From: Acidimicrobiales bacterium
Lineage (GTDB): Bacteria; Actinomycetota; Acidimicrobiia; Acidimicrobiales; Poriferisodalaceae
Length of the DNA: 64,000 nucleotides
Direction of reading: 5' to 3'
NCBI GenBank assembly: GCA_041394185.1
Contig: JAWKIQ010000002.1
Location: 434,001-498,000 of the forward strand
Under the pieces are notes generated by a model. The model was not told where the DNA came from, did not search any database, and saw only the letters and a list, made by a program, of their open reading frames with translations. This document shows, in pieces, positions 34,712 to 42,609 of the stretch (positions are counted from its first letter, which is position 1; every line of letters begins with the position of its first letter). The position numbers and the translations under genes are program-made.

Positions 34712-35461
34712 GTGGAGGACCCGAGCGTCGATCGCGCAGAGCTACCGCCCGCTCATGCCGCAGAGCCAGGCGAATCCACAAGTGCAGCCGCGACTGCTTT
34801 CGTCGTCGGGACTGCCGCCTTCGTAGTCTGCTTCACCCTCGGCGCAGTCAAGCCCATCGTGGAATCGTTGGTGGCTTTGCTCCTCGCTGTCGCCGTTCTT
34901 GGAGCGGTCTGCGTGGGACTTTGGTCATGGTTCGGATCGGCGGACAAGCGCAGAGCCTTTCGCCAGCACATGGCAACACTTCACCTCCAGTCGACCTGGG
35001 CAGGCGCGCACCTGGGGTTTCCGCTGACTCAGCTCCGTGGGTCGGCTTTCGTCCTTGCGGCCCTGTTCATCGTCTCCGGACTGATCCTCTTCGGAGTGAG
35101 CTTCCTTCTGGGCACGCCTCAAGGCGCGGCCGGAGCAACTGTGGTGCTCGCCGTAGCGGCAATCGTCGTCGGGTTCTTTTGGACCGGCTTGGACCGCTCC
35201 TGGTTCCCCGCACTCGCTCGGGCCCAGATTGCAGTTGCGTTCGACTACCTCGGCGAGGAGGAAACCGCGGACGCGACAAACGAAGGCGTTGCCATGTGGG
35301 TGTTCCACGTTGGCCCAATCCTCGACGGCGGCACTGGCCTGGCCTTGGACCCAACACACAGGATGTCGGATGCAGAGTTCGCCGACGAAGCCTGGTCATT
35401 CGCCACCTACGACCCCACGGAGTGCGAGCACCTGGTGGACGAGTGGTACTGGTGCTGGTAA
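34712..35461 (+). CDS. membrane protein of unknown function
   Basis: 249 residues from GTG 34712. There are four predicted membrane helices in two hairpins: about 27-47 and 52-71 (VESLVALLLAVAVLGAVCVGLW), then about 109-131 (AFVLAALFIVSGLILFGVSFLL) and 138-157 (GATVVLAVAAIVVGFFWTGL). The soluble C-terminal 90 residues are acidic and end in a Trp-rich DEWYWCW. No catalytic motif or family is recognised. Island gene; the HEAT-repeat gene follows 224 bp downstream on the same strand. Confidence 0.6.
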   Translation: MEDPSVDRAELPPAHAAEPGESTSAAATAFVVGTAAFVVCFTLGAVKPIVESLVALLLAVAVLGAVCVGLWSWFGSADKRRAFRQHMATLHLQSTWAGAHLGFPLTQLRGSAFVLAALFIVSGLILFGVSFLLGTPQGAAGATVVLAVAAIVVGFFWTGLDRSWFPALARAQIAVAFDYLGEEETADATNEGVAMWVFHVGPILDGGTGLALDPTHRMSDAEFADEAWSFATYDPTECEHLVDEWYWCW

Positions 35462-35685
35462 CCCCAGAAAGCGTCGGGCGTGTGGCTAAGCTCGGCTTCT
35501 CAAAGGTGCTTGGCGGGCGTCGTCGCTGACGAGGACGCCGCATGGATGAATCGGCGCCAGTCCGGCATGCCGCGGCGGTCTCCAACCAAGCCCGTGAAGA
35601 ACTCGATCGCCTCCCGCTAGCGAGCCGACGCCAAGCGCAGCTTGTTGGCGAGCCCCCAGGTTCGTCTTCGTGGCATCCTCAAACC

Positions 35686-36531
35686 ATGACCGATCCGTTG
35701 ACGACGGAACCCCTAAGCGATCAAAGGACGAGTTCGGAGATCGCCGCCGACTGCGTCCGCGAGATCCGTAGCTCCGAGGACATGCCATCACTTCAGGTGA
35801 TCCAACGACGCGGCGGAGCCGAGGAGTTCGCGATCGCCGCCCAGTATTGCCGCAGCCCCAACAATGCTGTCCGAGAGGTCGGCGCCAACATCCTGGCCCA
35901 GCTCGGATACGAGGAGGGAGGAACGTTCATCGACGAGAGCGTCGAAGTGCTCCTTCCGATGCTCAACGACGAATCTGGCGAAGTCGTCCGAGCAGTAGCC
36001 ATCGCGCTTGGAAGGCGCCACCACGAATCGACAATCCCGCATCTTCTAGCGATGGTCGATCACCCCCACGGAGACGTCCGCTTCGGAGTCGTCCACGGCC
36101 TCATGGGATACGAGAACCTCGACGCTATCCAGGCGCTGATCGGCCTCACACAAGACCCCAACCGCGAGGTCCGCGAGTGGGCCATGTTCGCCCTCGGAAC
36201 ACAAATCGAGGCCGACACGCCAGAAATCCGAGCAGCGTTCACGACGGGCCTCGCCGACGAATACGACACCGTCAGAGACGAAGCGATCGCAGGGCTCGTC
36301 CGCTGTGGGGCCGAGTCCGCTCTCAACGCACTAGCCACCGAACTCGACAGGCCAAGCATCTCCATGCTCAACCTCCGAACCGCGGCAGAACTCGCCGACC
36401 CACGATTGATCCCCACGCTCACACGCCTCGTGGAGCCCATGAGCGACGACGCCGACTTCAGCGCCGCTCTCGACGAGGCCATTCGAGCCTGCCAACAGGC
36501 CCTGAACCAGCCCGACCCAGAGCACGGATAG
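35686..36531 (+). CDS. HEAT-repeat protein
   Basis: 281 residues from ATG 35686; the upstream in-frame part from 35542 has no repeat character. At least five HEAT/PBS-lyase-like units of about 32 residues are visible, such as NNAVREVGANILAQLG, SGEVVRAVAIALGRR, HGDVRFGVVHGLMGY, NREVREWAMFALGTQ and YDTVRDEAIAGLVRCG. Such solenoids are protein-binding scaffolds. The segment resembles HEAT proteins seen beside immunity or toxin genes, but a partner cannot be named. It is the last island gene before the right attachment site. Confidence 0.8.
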   Translation: MTDPLTTEPLSDQRTSSEIAADCVREIRSSEDMPSLQVIQRRGGAEEFAIAAQYCRSPNNAVREVGANILAQLGYEEGGTFIDESVEVLLPMLNDESGEVVRAVAIALGRRHHESTIPHLLAMVDHPHGDVRFGVVHGLMGYENLDAIQALIGLTQDPNREVREWAMFALGTQIEADTPEIRAAFTTGLADEYDTVRDEAIAGLVRCGAESALNALATELDRPSISMLNLRTAAELADPRLIPTLTRLVEPMSDDADFSAALDEAIRACQQALNQPDPEHG

Positions 36532-36668
36532 CCGTTGCCCTTCCAAGACCCTGGCGCTACTACCTCAAGCACGCGCGCCTGTGGCGGAAACTCAGCTTCC
36601 CCTCTTCGGCGTGGTCCGACCCGAGCTCACACGACTGCGGATAGGCGGCTTCGACAGACAGGGAACTC

Positions 36669-36689
36669 TGTCCCATGTTTTGTCCCATA
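36669..36689. repeat. candidate integrase arm sites, right end
   Basis: TGTCCCATG at 36669-36677 and TGTCCCATA at 36681-36689 have the same orientation and the same 12-bp periodicity as the pair beside attL. They lie about 107 bp inside attR. Confidence 0.6.
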
Positions 36690-36795
36690 TTTCGGCTGGA
36701 CTCGGCCGGAACGGCTGGGACCGGCCGGACAGGAAACCCAGGAAACATAAGGGTTTTCGGACAACACCGGACCACGCCGGAGCCCTTTCGGGTGA

Positions 36796-36842
36796 TTCCT
36801 AAACCGTGCGTCGCAGGTTCGAATCCTGCCGGGGGCGCTGGC
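36796..36842 (+). repeat. attR: right 47-bp attachment repeat
   Basis: Perfect copy of 24488-24534. It carries the tRNA-Arg sequence from the anticodon loop to the 3' end but no 5' half, so it is not a functional tRNA. Confidence 0.95.
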
Positions 36843-36956
36843 GAAATCCCAGGTCAGAGTCGGTTTGCCGAACTTGGTGAGGGCGTTCAGTCGGCCGCTC
36901 GAACGGTCAACGCCCCCGGGCCGACCGCAGGTGCGCAACCGTCTGTTCGTGAACCA

Positions 36957-38177
36957 TCAGGCTTCGGTACCTGCGAGTTCCCACGTGTCGCCGGTGATTT
37001 GCGAAATCATCCACGCCTCGTAGTCGTCTGGAGTCATCTGACTCCACGGTGGCGTGTTGTCGACGAGCGCGTGGCCCATGCGTCGTGAGATCTCGACGAG
37101 TTCCTTGCCGTTGGGGGTGCGGTCCTGGTCGTAGGCGGCAAGCAGCCCCTCCCAGGTCCCGTATGCGGCTCCCAGGGTCTCGAGGAGCCGGGCATCCTCG
37201 AGGGCCTTGGTCGCTCCGACGCCAGCGTGGGGCCGGGCAACGGTCGCCGCGTCGCCGAGCAGCAGGACCCGCTCGCCGACGTAGGAGTCGACGACGCAAT
37301 CGTAGATCGGCTGGATGGTGGTCTCAGCCCTGGGGCTGGTGAACAGGGCGCGCAGGCGTGGTGGGAAACACTCGGCACGAACAGCGTCGAGTTCGGCGAA
37401 CCATTCATCGGTCACGGCCCCCGGCGGGATGGAGCTGGGTTCTTCGGCTCGGAGGCCGGCGGGCGTCGGCGTGTAGATGGCCCAGTTGATCCGGAGCTCG
37501 TCGACCGTGTCAGGATCGAGTTCGGGGATTGCGTAGGCGACGCCATGGCCTCCGTCGAAACCCACGAGGATCGCGGCGTGGTCGTCCACCACCTCTTCCC
37601 ACCCGTCGTCGTGCTCGAGACGAGAGCCGGAGAAGCTACCCCGCCACAGAACGTAGTCGGCGAAGTCAGGTTCGGTCTGGGGGTGAAGTCGGCGACGCAG
37701 CATCGAGCGGTAGCCGTCGGCGCCGACCACGACGTCGAACGAAAGCGCCTCCCCGTCACCAAGGACCACAACAACACGATCGTCATCCTCCACGACGTCT
37801 TGGACGCGAGCACCGGATCGGTAGGCCACCGCCGGGTCGAGGTTGGCGCGCAGCCCTCGCCACAGGCTCCCCCAGTTATTGGCCATACCCTGCCACGCAA
37901 AGTCCCACTTCAAGGCGCCGTAATACGAGCCGTCGTGCACGTATGTGCGGCGGGCGAGTTGATGGACGCAGGCGTAGTCCGCGCTGAGGTAGGCGTGCTC
38001 AACGAGTTCCGCCAGCAGGTGGGGCGGGATCACGATTCCCATCCCCCGGTCCTGCAACGCACCCTAGCTTCGTTCCAAAACGGTGACGTCGCAGCCCAGT
38101 CGCGTCAACGCGATTGCCGCAGCGCATCCAGCGATGCTTCCGCCGATGATCCCTACCTTGCTGCCTTCGATCTGCAC
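36957..38177 (-). pseudogene. FAD-dependent monooxygenase interrupted by an amber codon
   Basis: From GTG 38177 (GGGAGG upstream) the first 37 codons encode the FAD-binding strand VGIIGGSIAGCAAAIALTR and end in TVLERS. A TAG at 38064-38066 then stops translation. The same frame continues directly with GALQDRGMGIVIPP, as expected of the uninterrupted family, and remains open for 368 more codons. The remainder has VVVGADGYRSMLRRR and GDAATVARPHAGVGATKALED, which mark PHBH-fold aromatic-ring hydroxylases. Restarting at TTG 38057 would give a protein without the dinucleotide-binding motif. One base change explains the break, so the lesion is recent or an error. Confidence 0.8.
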
Positions 38178-38202
38178 CGTGCCTCCCGACTAGAAGTCTA
38201 CA

Positions 38203-38233
38203 TTGTATACAAGGTAATGTTTACGCCGTATAC
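38203..38233. promoter_or_regulatory. candidate TetR operators in divergent promoter
   Basis: The perfect palindrome TTGTATACAA at 38203-38212 and a second GTATAC core at 38228-38233, 23 bp apart, lie in the 82-bp region between the monooxygenase and the TetR gene. This AT-rich stretch stands out in GC-rich surroundings and is the likely site of repression of both genes. Confidence 0.55.
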
Positions 38234-38259
38234 ATGCGTCGTGTCAAGAAGGACCATCG

Positions 38260-38898
38260 ATGCCGAGCCGACCAAAGCGTGACCTGACCGTCGACGAGAT
38301 CGTGGACAGAGCGATCGAGATCACGGGGACCGACGGAGGGGAGTCCAGCCTGACGATGCGTGCCCTGGCATCGGCGTGCGGGGTGACGCCGATGGCGTTG
38401 TATCGCCACGTCGACGACAAGGAAACCTTGCTGACCCTGATCGTGGACCGAGTCGTCGGTGACGCGATCGCCGACTTCGGGCGAAGCAACCTGCCGTGGA
38501 TGGCGGATCTCATCGAATTCGGGTGCCGGTACCGCGCCGCACTCCTCGGCCACCGCGTCGCAGCCGAAGTCTTCCTGCGGCGACCAGTACTGAGCCCGAA
38601 CATGGCTCGGATCACCGAGATGACCTTCGAGGCGTTGCAACGGGCCGGCTTCCAAGGCGACGCGATCGCAGCGACCGGCGATGCCGCGACCCTGGTCCTC
38701 ATGGGCTCGGTCGCGAACGATCTGAGCCGACCCCCACATGTCCGCTTCGAACTCCTCGATCACCTACCCGATGCGGCGCGACCGGTCCTCACCGATCAGG
38801 CCGACGCCTACAGCCGACGCGACGGTGAACAACGGTTCCGAGAGGCGGCCGAAGCCATGCTGACCGGGTACTGCACCCGATACGGCGTCGAACCATGA
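38260..38898 (+). CDS. TetR-family transcriptional regulator
   Basis: 212 residues. The HTH covers about residues 10-60: DLTVDEIVDRAIEIT, then LTMRALASACGVTPMALYRHVDDKETLL, with the recognition motif ALYRHVDDK typical of the TetR_C group like TetR itself. AAGAAGGACC precedes the ATG. It is divergent from the flavin monooxygenase, a classic repressor-hydroxylase arrangement, and its leader contains two GTATAC palindromes. The inducer is unknown, perhaps the substrate of the monooxygenase. Confidence 0.9.
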   Translation: MPSRPKRDLTVDEIVDRAIEITGTDGGESSLTMRALASACGVTPMALYRHVDDKETLLTLIVDRVVGDAIADFGRSNLPWMADLIEFGCRYRAALLGHRVAAEVFLRRPVLSPNMARITEMTFEALQRAGFQGDAIAATGDAATLVLMGSVANDLSRPPHVRFELLDHLPDAARPVLTDQADAYSRRDGEQRFREAAEAMLTGYCTRYGVEP

Positions 38899-39046
38899 GG
38901 GGGACCGTGCCGAGGTCGCTGCTCAACTGCTGGTCAGCCTCTCGGCGAGGCTGGTTGTAGATCAGCTCAAACTGGTGCGTCCTCAGAGCTCGATTGAGAG
39001 CAACCTCAGGGCTCGGTGACGTCCACGATGAGGTAGACCGGCCCCG

Positions 39047-40054
39047 CTAGATGTCGCTGTGGTGCAGACGGTGGCACGGAGCACACAAGGGTTCGAGCTC
39101 GTGGGTGACCGTGCGCCCGCTGTGTTGGTGCTCGACGGTGTGATGCAGAACGGGCAGATCGGTCCGGCCGCATCGGCTGCATTCGGCCTGGTGGGATGTG
39201 ACAGTGCGCTTCTGGCGGATGGTCGGCCTGCGCCGACCATCGGAGGCGTTGACGGGCTTCCCGTCGAGATCGTGGACGATGAGACGGATCGACGCCTGGT
39301 CGAGCACAGATGCGACCGCCGATTCGGTCAGCGGCGTGCCATCGGGGAACCTACAGCCGTTCTGATCGACATGGATCAGAACCTCGAACCGGTGTTTGGC
39401 GTTCGACGTAATGAGCTCGCACAAGGCATCGGCTCGCTGCTGGGCGAGCGATGGCCAGCTACCGTCGGCCTCGGGCTTCAACTTCGTGCGCATGGCCTGG
39501 GCCTCGATCGCCCGTGTGACGACCTGGTGTTCGAGCGGCGGGAGTCGCAGGGTGGTCACGCCGCTTCCGTCAGGTTCGATTCGGCCCCGAAGCGCACGGG
39601 CCCGTCGGTGACGCTTGTCGATGATCCCCTGGTCTTCGTTCCGCATCGACCACCGGGCGAAAGCGGCCCCGATGTCGGCGGCGGGTCTGCTCTTTGCGAT
39701 CTCGAGGAGTTCAGCCTCGTTCTCTCGGGTCGCCAGCGAGACCAGGGCCCTGGCTTTGCTGTAGGAGATTTCGCCCTTCTCGAATGACGCCGCGGACGCG
39801 CGAAGGTCACGCAGAGCGCGGCCGACGCGAATCCAATCACGCACCGTTGAACGGCAGGCGTCGAGCCGGGGAGCCAGCCAGTGAGCGGCCGACGGCTCGC
39901 CATCGGCGATCCAAACCGGCCCGTCGGCGAAGGCGGCGCAAGAGACGACGAGCCTGTAGTGAGCCTGCGTGATCTGCCGGCCGGCGTTCACCAGCTCTGC
40001 CGCCTCGAGACGCTTGCGTCGCAGCTCTTCCTCTGTGACCACCGCAGTTCCCAC
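39047..40054 (-). CDS. DUF222 / HNH endonuclease-domain protein (13E12 type)
   Basis: 335 residues from GTG 40054, chosen because AGGAGG lies exactly 7 nt upstream; a GTG at 40072 would overlap that site. The N-terminal two-thirds is DUF222 (RKRLEAAELVNAGRQ, WLAPRLDACRSTVRDWIRVG, KGEISYSKARALV). The C-terminal HNH/zinc region has CSRCG, LHHTVEHQHSG and LEPLCAPCHRLHH. These proteins occur in many copies in actinobacterial genomes, are related to the REP13E12 repeats and are presumed mobile nucleases of unknown function. A perfect 12-bp hairpin lies 46 bp upstream. Confidence 0.85.
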   Translation of the reverse strand: MGTAVVTEEELRRKRLEAAELVNAGRQITQAHYRLVVSCAAFADGPVWIADGEPSAAHWLAPRLDACRSTVRDWIRVGRALRDLRASAASFEKGEISYSKARALVSLATRENEAELLEIAKSRPAADIGAAFARWSMRNEDQGIIDKRHRRARALRGRIEPDGSGVTTLRLPPLEHQVVTRAIEAQAMRTKLKPEADGSWPSLAQQRADALCELITSNAKHRFEVLIHVDQNGCRFPDGTPLTESAVASVLDQASIRLIVHDLDGKPVNASDGRRRPTIRQKRTVTSHQAECSRCGRTDLPVLHHTVEHQHSGRTVTHELEPLCAPCHRLHHSDI

Positions 40055-40402
40055 CCTGTTTCCTCCTGTCACTTGGCCCAGCCGGTTCGCAGGCCGAACA
40101 GGCTTTCGATCTCTGATCGAAAGCCTACTGAAGGGGTGTGACAGTCATAGGTAGTAGGAATTATTACTCTATGCAGCTGTCATCCAGCGAATAGTGGTGG
40201 AGGCGCGTCCGCGGCGTCACCACCCGCCAACTCCATAGGATCGGAGCCGAGCCTGTGCCTGATCGAGGTCGACCGAATCGGTGGTTTGAGCTCTCAGCCC
40301 ATCGGGATCGGATGAGGCGGAGTTCGAACCCGCTGGCTCCTGCCGGAGGTCTTCTTGTCCCGGCACTTCGACAGGATCGGACGATTCCACCGCAATCCGG
40401 GG
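40055..40402. other. intergenic region upstream of the HNH gene
   Basis: No gene is visible. It holds the 40100-40126 hairpin and, next to it, an AT-rich patch (TAGGAATTATTACTCTATG, 40156-40174) that may contain the HNH promoter. The remainder is unremarkable. Confidence 0.4.
40100..40126. repeat. perfect 12-bp hairpin
   Basis: AGGCTTTCGATC-TCT-GATCGAAAGCCT, a perfect 12-bp inverted repeat with a 3-nt loop, lies upstream of the HNH gene and is not followed by a T-run on either strand. It may be the edge of a 13E12-type repeat unit, a regulatory hairpin or an operator. Confidence 0.7.
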
Positions 40403-40840
40403 TCAGTCCCTAGCGACCTGGTGGACGACATCGATCAGGCAGCCGGTGTCGTAGTTCACGACCAACACGCCGAGAACCCACACAACCGACACCGCTAGCG
40501 CCACGAGCGCCCCCCGCCCGTGCCGGTTTGGGCGGCCCGAAAGCGCTATGTCGACAGCCCCGAGCAGAGCCAGGCCGACCAACAAGCCGGCAGTAAACCA
40601 CGCGGGCCCCGAGTAGTACTCGTACATTCCTGCGCCAGCGACTTCGATAGTCGAGGCCGGCGCATAGTGCTCGACCTCGGCCAGAGAAGCACATGTCACC
40701 GGCTCGTAGCCGACCGACTCCCAGTGACTTTCGACCGAGTAGGCCACCCACGCGGCAGCACCACCAACCGCAGCAAAGCCCAAAGCTGCGCCTACGACCA
40801 GGGCAACGCCGAGGTGGTCGAGAATCCAAACCCGCTTCAT
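40403..40840 (-). CDS. small membrane protein
   Basis: 145 residues from ATG 40840, preceded by the excellent ribosome site AAAGGAGGT. Membrane helices lie at about 10-35 (GVALVVGAALGFAAVGGAAAW), 79-99 (AWFTAGLLVGLALLGAVDIA) and 112-130 (ALVALAVSVVWVLGVLVV). An extracytoplasmic loop with one Cys, Tyr-rich (GMYEYYSGPAW), lies between the first two, and a second Cys is near the end. No family is recognised. Confidence 0.65.
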   Translation of the reverse strand: MKRVWILDHLGVALVVGAALGFAAVGGAAAWVAYSVESHWESVGYEPVTCASLAEVEHYAPASTIEVAGAGMYEYYSGPAWFTAGLLVGLALLGAVDIALSGRPNRHGRGALVALAVSVVWVLGVLVVNYDTGCLIDVVHQVARD

Positions 40841-40920
40841 CCCACCTCCTTTGCGACAACCCGCCTTCGGCTCCACATCGGGCAACACCAGCTCACCGAT
40901 TTTCTACGTCGAGCGTCGGG

Positions 40921-41451
40921 TCAATACCGCTTGGCCGATGCCCAGTCCGGCGATCGCAATGGAAACCGCACGGCCAAGAGCTGACCCGACGTATCGACAC
41001 CGAATTCGATCTCGTCCTCGACAATTGCCGCAGCGCCCATATCGCCGTCCGAAAACTCCCAGCACGTCCGGTCCCACTTCAGCACAACGTGAGTCAGCGG
41101 TGCTTGACCGATCTGACCGAACCTGACCCTGATGAAGATGCTGTTGCTGCCGAACGCCTCCCTCATCTTTGCCCTGACGAGTCGCTTGAGCAGCGGTAGG
41201 GCCGCGGGAACAAGGACCAACCCGCCTAGAACCGGGACGAGGACCGACCAGCCGGAAGCACCAGACACAAGTTGCGTTACCGAGAGACAGACGACCAACA
41301 AGAGGCAGGAGGCGCCGGCAAGCAGATTGCGGTTCTCCGCAGGACGGAACAGCCCGCTCCGCAGCCCTCGACATACCCCTGCATCGAGCACGCGAGTCGA
41401 ACCCCACAGTTCGTATCGCGACCCGTCTCGTCCAGCTGGAAGACCATCCAC
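40921..41451 (-). CDS. membrane protein with C-terminal soluble domain
   Basis: 176 residues, starting tentatively at GTG 41451 because the only convincing coding character begins near residue 40 and the upstream gene is divergent. Two membrane helices in a hairpin (LLAGASCLLLVVCLSV; WSVLVPVLGGLVLVPAALPLL) are followed by a basic patch KRLVRAKMREAF and a beta-rich domain (NSIFIRVRFGQIG, HVVLKWDRTCWEF). Unknown function. A longer frame to 41805 covers the opposite gene and is rejected. Confidence 0.5.
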   Translation of the reverse strand: MDGLPAGRDGSRYELWGSTRVLDAGVCRGLRSGLFRPAENRNLLAGASCLLLVVCLSVTQLVSGASGWSVLVPVLGGLVLVPAALPLLKRLVRAKMREAFGSNSIFIRVRFGQIGQAPLTHVVLKWDRTCWEFSDGDMGAAAIVEDEIEFGVDTSGQLLAVRFPLRSPDWASAKRY

Positions 41452-41499
41452 GACGCCCCACGTCCTAACTGCCCTCGCGGTGGTGCGACAATCTGGCAC

Positions 41500-42609
41500 A
41501 TGAACGAAGAATGGTCCAGCGAGGATCGGGCTGCGGCGAGGGGATTCCTGCAGCGCAGCGAGGTGCGGCTGTCGACCCTTCATCGAATAGCCACCGCAAT
41601 GCTGTCGGGCGCAGGACTCCTGGTGATCCTGCCTGCGATGCTGCGCGACCAGATCGGTGGGGTGATCAGCACCTTGGTGACCGCCGAACGTACAGCGACC
41701 CATCTGCTGCTGGCGGTGGTGGCCCTCGTCATCATCGCCTTGCCACTGGTGGTCTTCTTCCAGTTGCTCGGAGCGTTGACCAAGTTCTACTTCCATGCCG
41801 AGCACGTCGACGGCACCACCAACTCCGTGTTCGTCCCCCGATTCACCCTCACCGGGCTGCGCCTGCCGTCAGACGAGCTGTCGCCGGCGGCCGCGGCGCA
41901 GCTGAGCCAACGGCGCGCCAGCAGGGAGTCGCTGGAACTGGTCGTTCCACCGAACCCCAAGGGCCGCGCCGACATCGACCAGAGGCTGCGGGCGTACGAG
42001 CTCGCCGGGCCGACATCGCAGCTCGCGGATGCCGAGCGGGCAGCGGGCCTGTTGGAGCTGGTCGGGTCGAAGTCGAGATCACTGGCCGAAGAGGTTGCCA
42101 AGGTCGAGTTCGGCATGGCCCGCCACCTCGTGCGGATGCAGGTCATCGTCGTCAGATACGTGAAGTCGCTGCTGGTGTTCCTGGTCACGGCGATGGCGGT
42201 CTTCGCAGCGGCTGCCGTGACATCTCGAGACTCCGGCGTGGACCCGACCGGAGAAATCTGGCTGCTGTCGACCTTTGCTCTGTGGGCGCCGGCGATGGTT
42301 CTGGCCGTTTCGTCACCCGTCCGGTGGGTCGAGGGACTGCTGCGCGCCGACGGCGCCACGGCCCACGCGATGGCAGCTGACGAGCAGTTCACGCACTTCG
42401 AGCGCATCTCCATCAGGGTCGGGGCCGCGGTGCTGGCGACCATCGTCGTCACCCTGGCGCTGCGCATCGCCGACGGCGGCGAGGGCGTGTGGCTGGCGTG
42501 CGGCACTGCGGCGGTCGCCTTGGCGGTGGCCTCATTCGTGCTGGCGGCCAGACGTTCGGTGGTCGGTGGCGTGTTCGACCCCAGGCGAACGGCTCGACGT
42601 CAGCGGTAG
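41500..42609 (+). CDS. integral membrane protein of unknown function
   Basis: 369 residues from ATG 41500, with GACAAT 7 nt upstream and no ribosome site, so probably leaderless. Six or so membrane helices: two near residues 28-95 (LSGAGLLVILPAML, LLLAVVALVIIALPLVVFF), a cytoplasmic stretch of about 120 residues, then four (LLVFLVTAMAVFAAAAV, TFALWAPAMVLAVSS, AAVLATIVVTLAL, CGTAAVALAVASFVLA). The central loop is helical and charged. No transport or enzyme motif is seen. Its last 10 bp overlap the end of the convergent Hsp70-PQQ gene. Confidence 0.65.
   Translation: MNEEWSSEDRAAARGFLQRSEVRLSTLHRIATAMLSGAGLLVILPAMLRDQIGGVISTLVTAERTATHLLLAVVALVIIALPLVVFFQLLGALTKFYFHAEHVDGTTNSVFVPRFTLTGLRLPSDELSPAAAAQLSQRRASRESLELVVPPNPKGRADIDQRLRAYELAGPTSQLADAERAAGLLELVGSKSRSLAEEVAKVEFGMARHLVRMQVIVVRYVKSLLVFLVTAMAVFAAAAVTSRDSGVDPTGEIWLLSTFALWAPAMVLAVSSPVRWVEGLLRADGATAHAMAADEQFTHFERISIRVGAAVLATIVVTLALRIADGGEGVWLACGTAAVALAVASFVLAARRSVVGGVFDPRRTARRQR

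Larger units (their letters stand above)
24488..36842. mobile_element. integrative genomic island in tRNA-Arg(CCT), about 12.35 kb
   Basis: It is bounded by a perfect 47-bp direct repeat formed by the 3' part of the tRNA (24488-24534 and 36796-36842). A tyrosine integrase gene lies just inside the left end. Candidate arm-type sites occur near both ends and an excisionase-like HTH gene lies inside. Cargo includes a HEPN-type protein, a toxin-antitoxin pair, a GyrB-like ATPase, an IS256-family element and several unknowns. No conjugation, replication or capsid genes are seen, so it is either a small integrative element that needs a helper or a satellite-like island. Confidence 0.9.
36532..36956. 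other. non-coding right end of the island and junction
   Basis: No gene. It contains the right-hand pair of candidate integrase arm sites (36669-36689), attR (36796-36842) and, just outside, an inverted repeat GGGCGTT (36881-36887) / AACGCCC (36909-36915) with a 21-nt loop. The latter could be part of a terminator for the chromosomal gene. Confidence 0.5.

Noticed and set aside
36796..36842. Second tRNA-Arg gene at the right repeat
   Set aside because: Only the anticodon-to-3' part is present; the acceptor 5' strand and D-arm are missing.
36627..36938. Minus-strand frame containing GRIRTCDARFRNH
   Set aside because: This peptide is the usual false translation of the antisense of a tRNA-Arg, here of the attR copy.
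40921..41805. 294-codon reading frame as one gene
   Set aside because: Its first 118 codons lie over the divergent membrane-protein gene and have no protein-like character; only the 3' part is kept.
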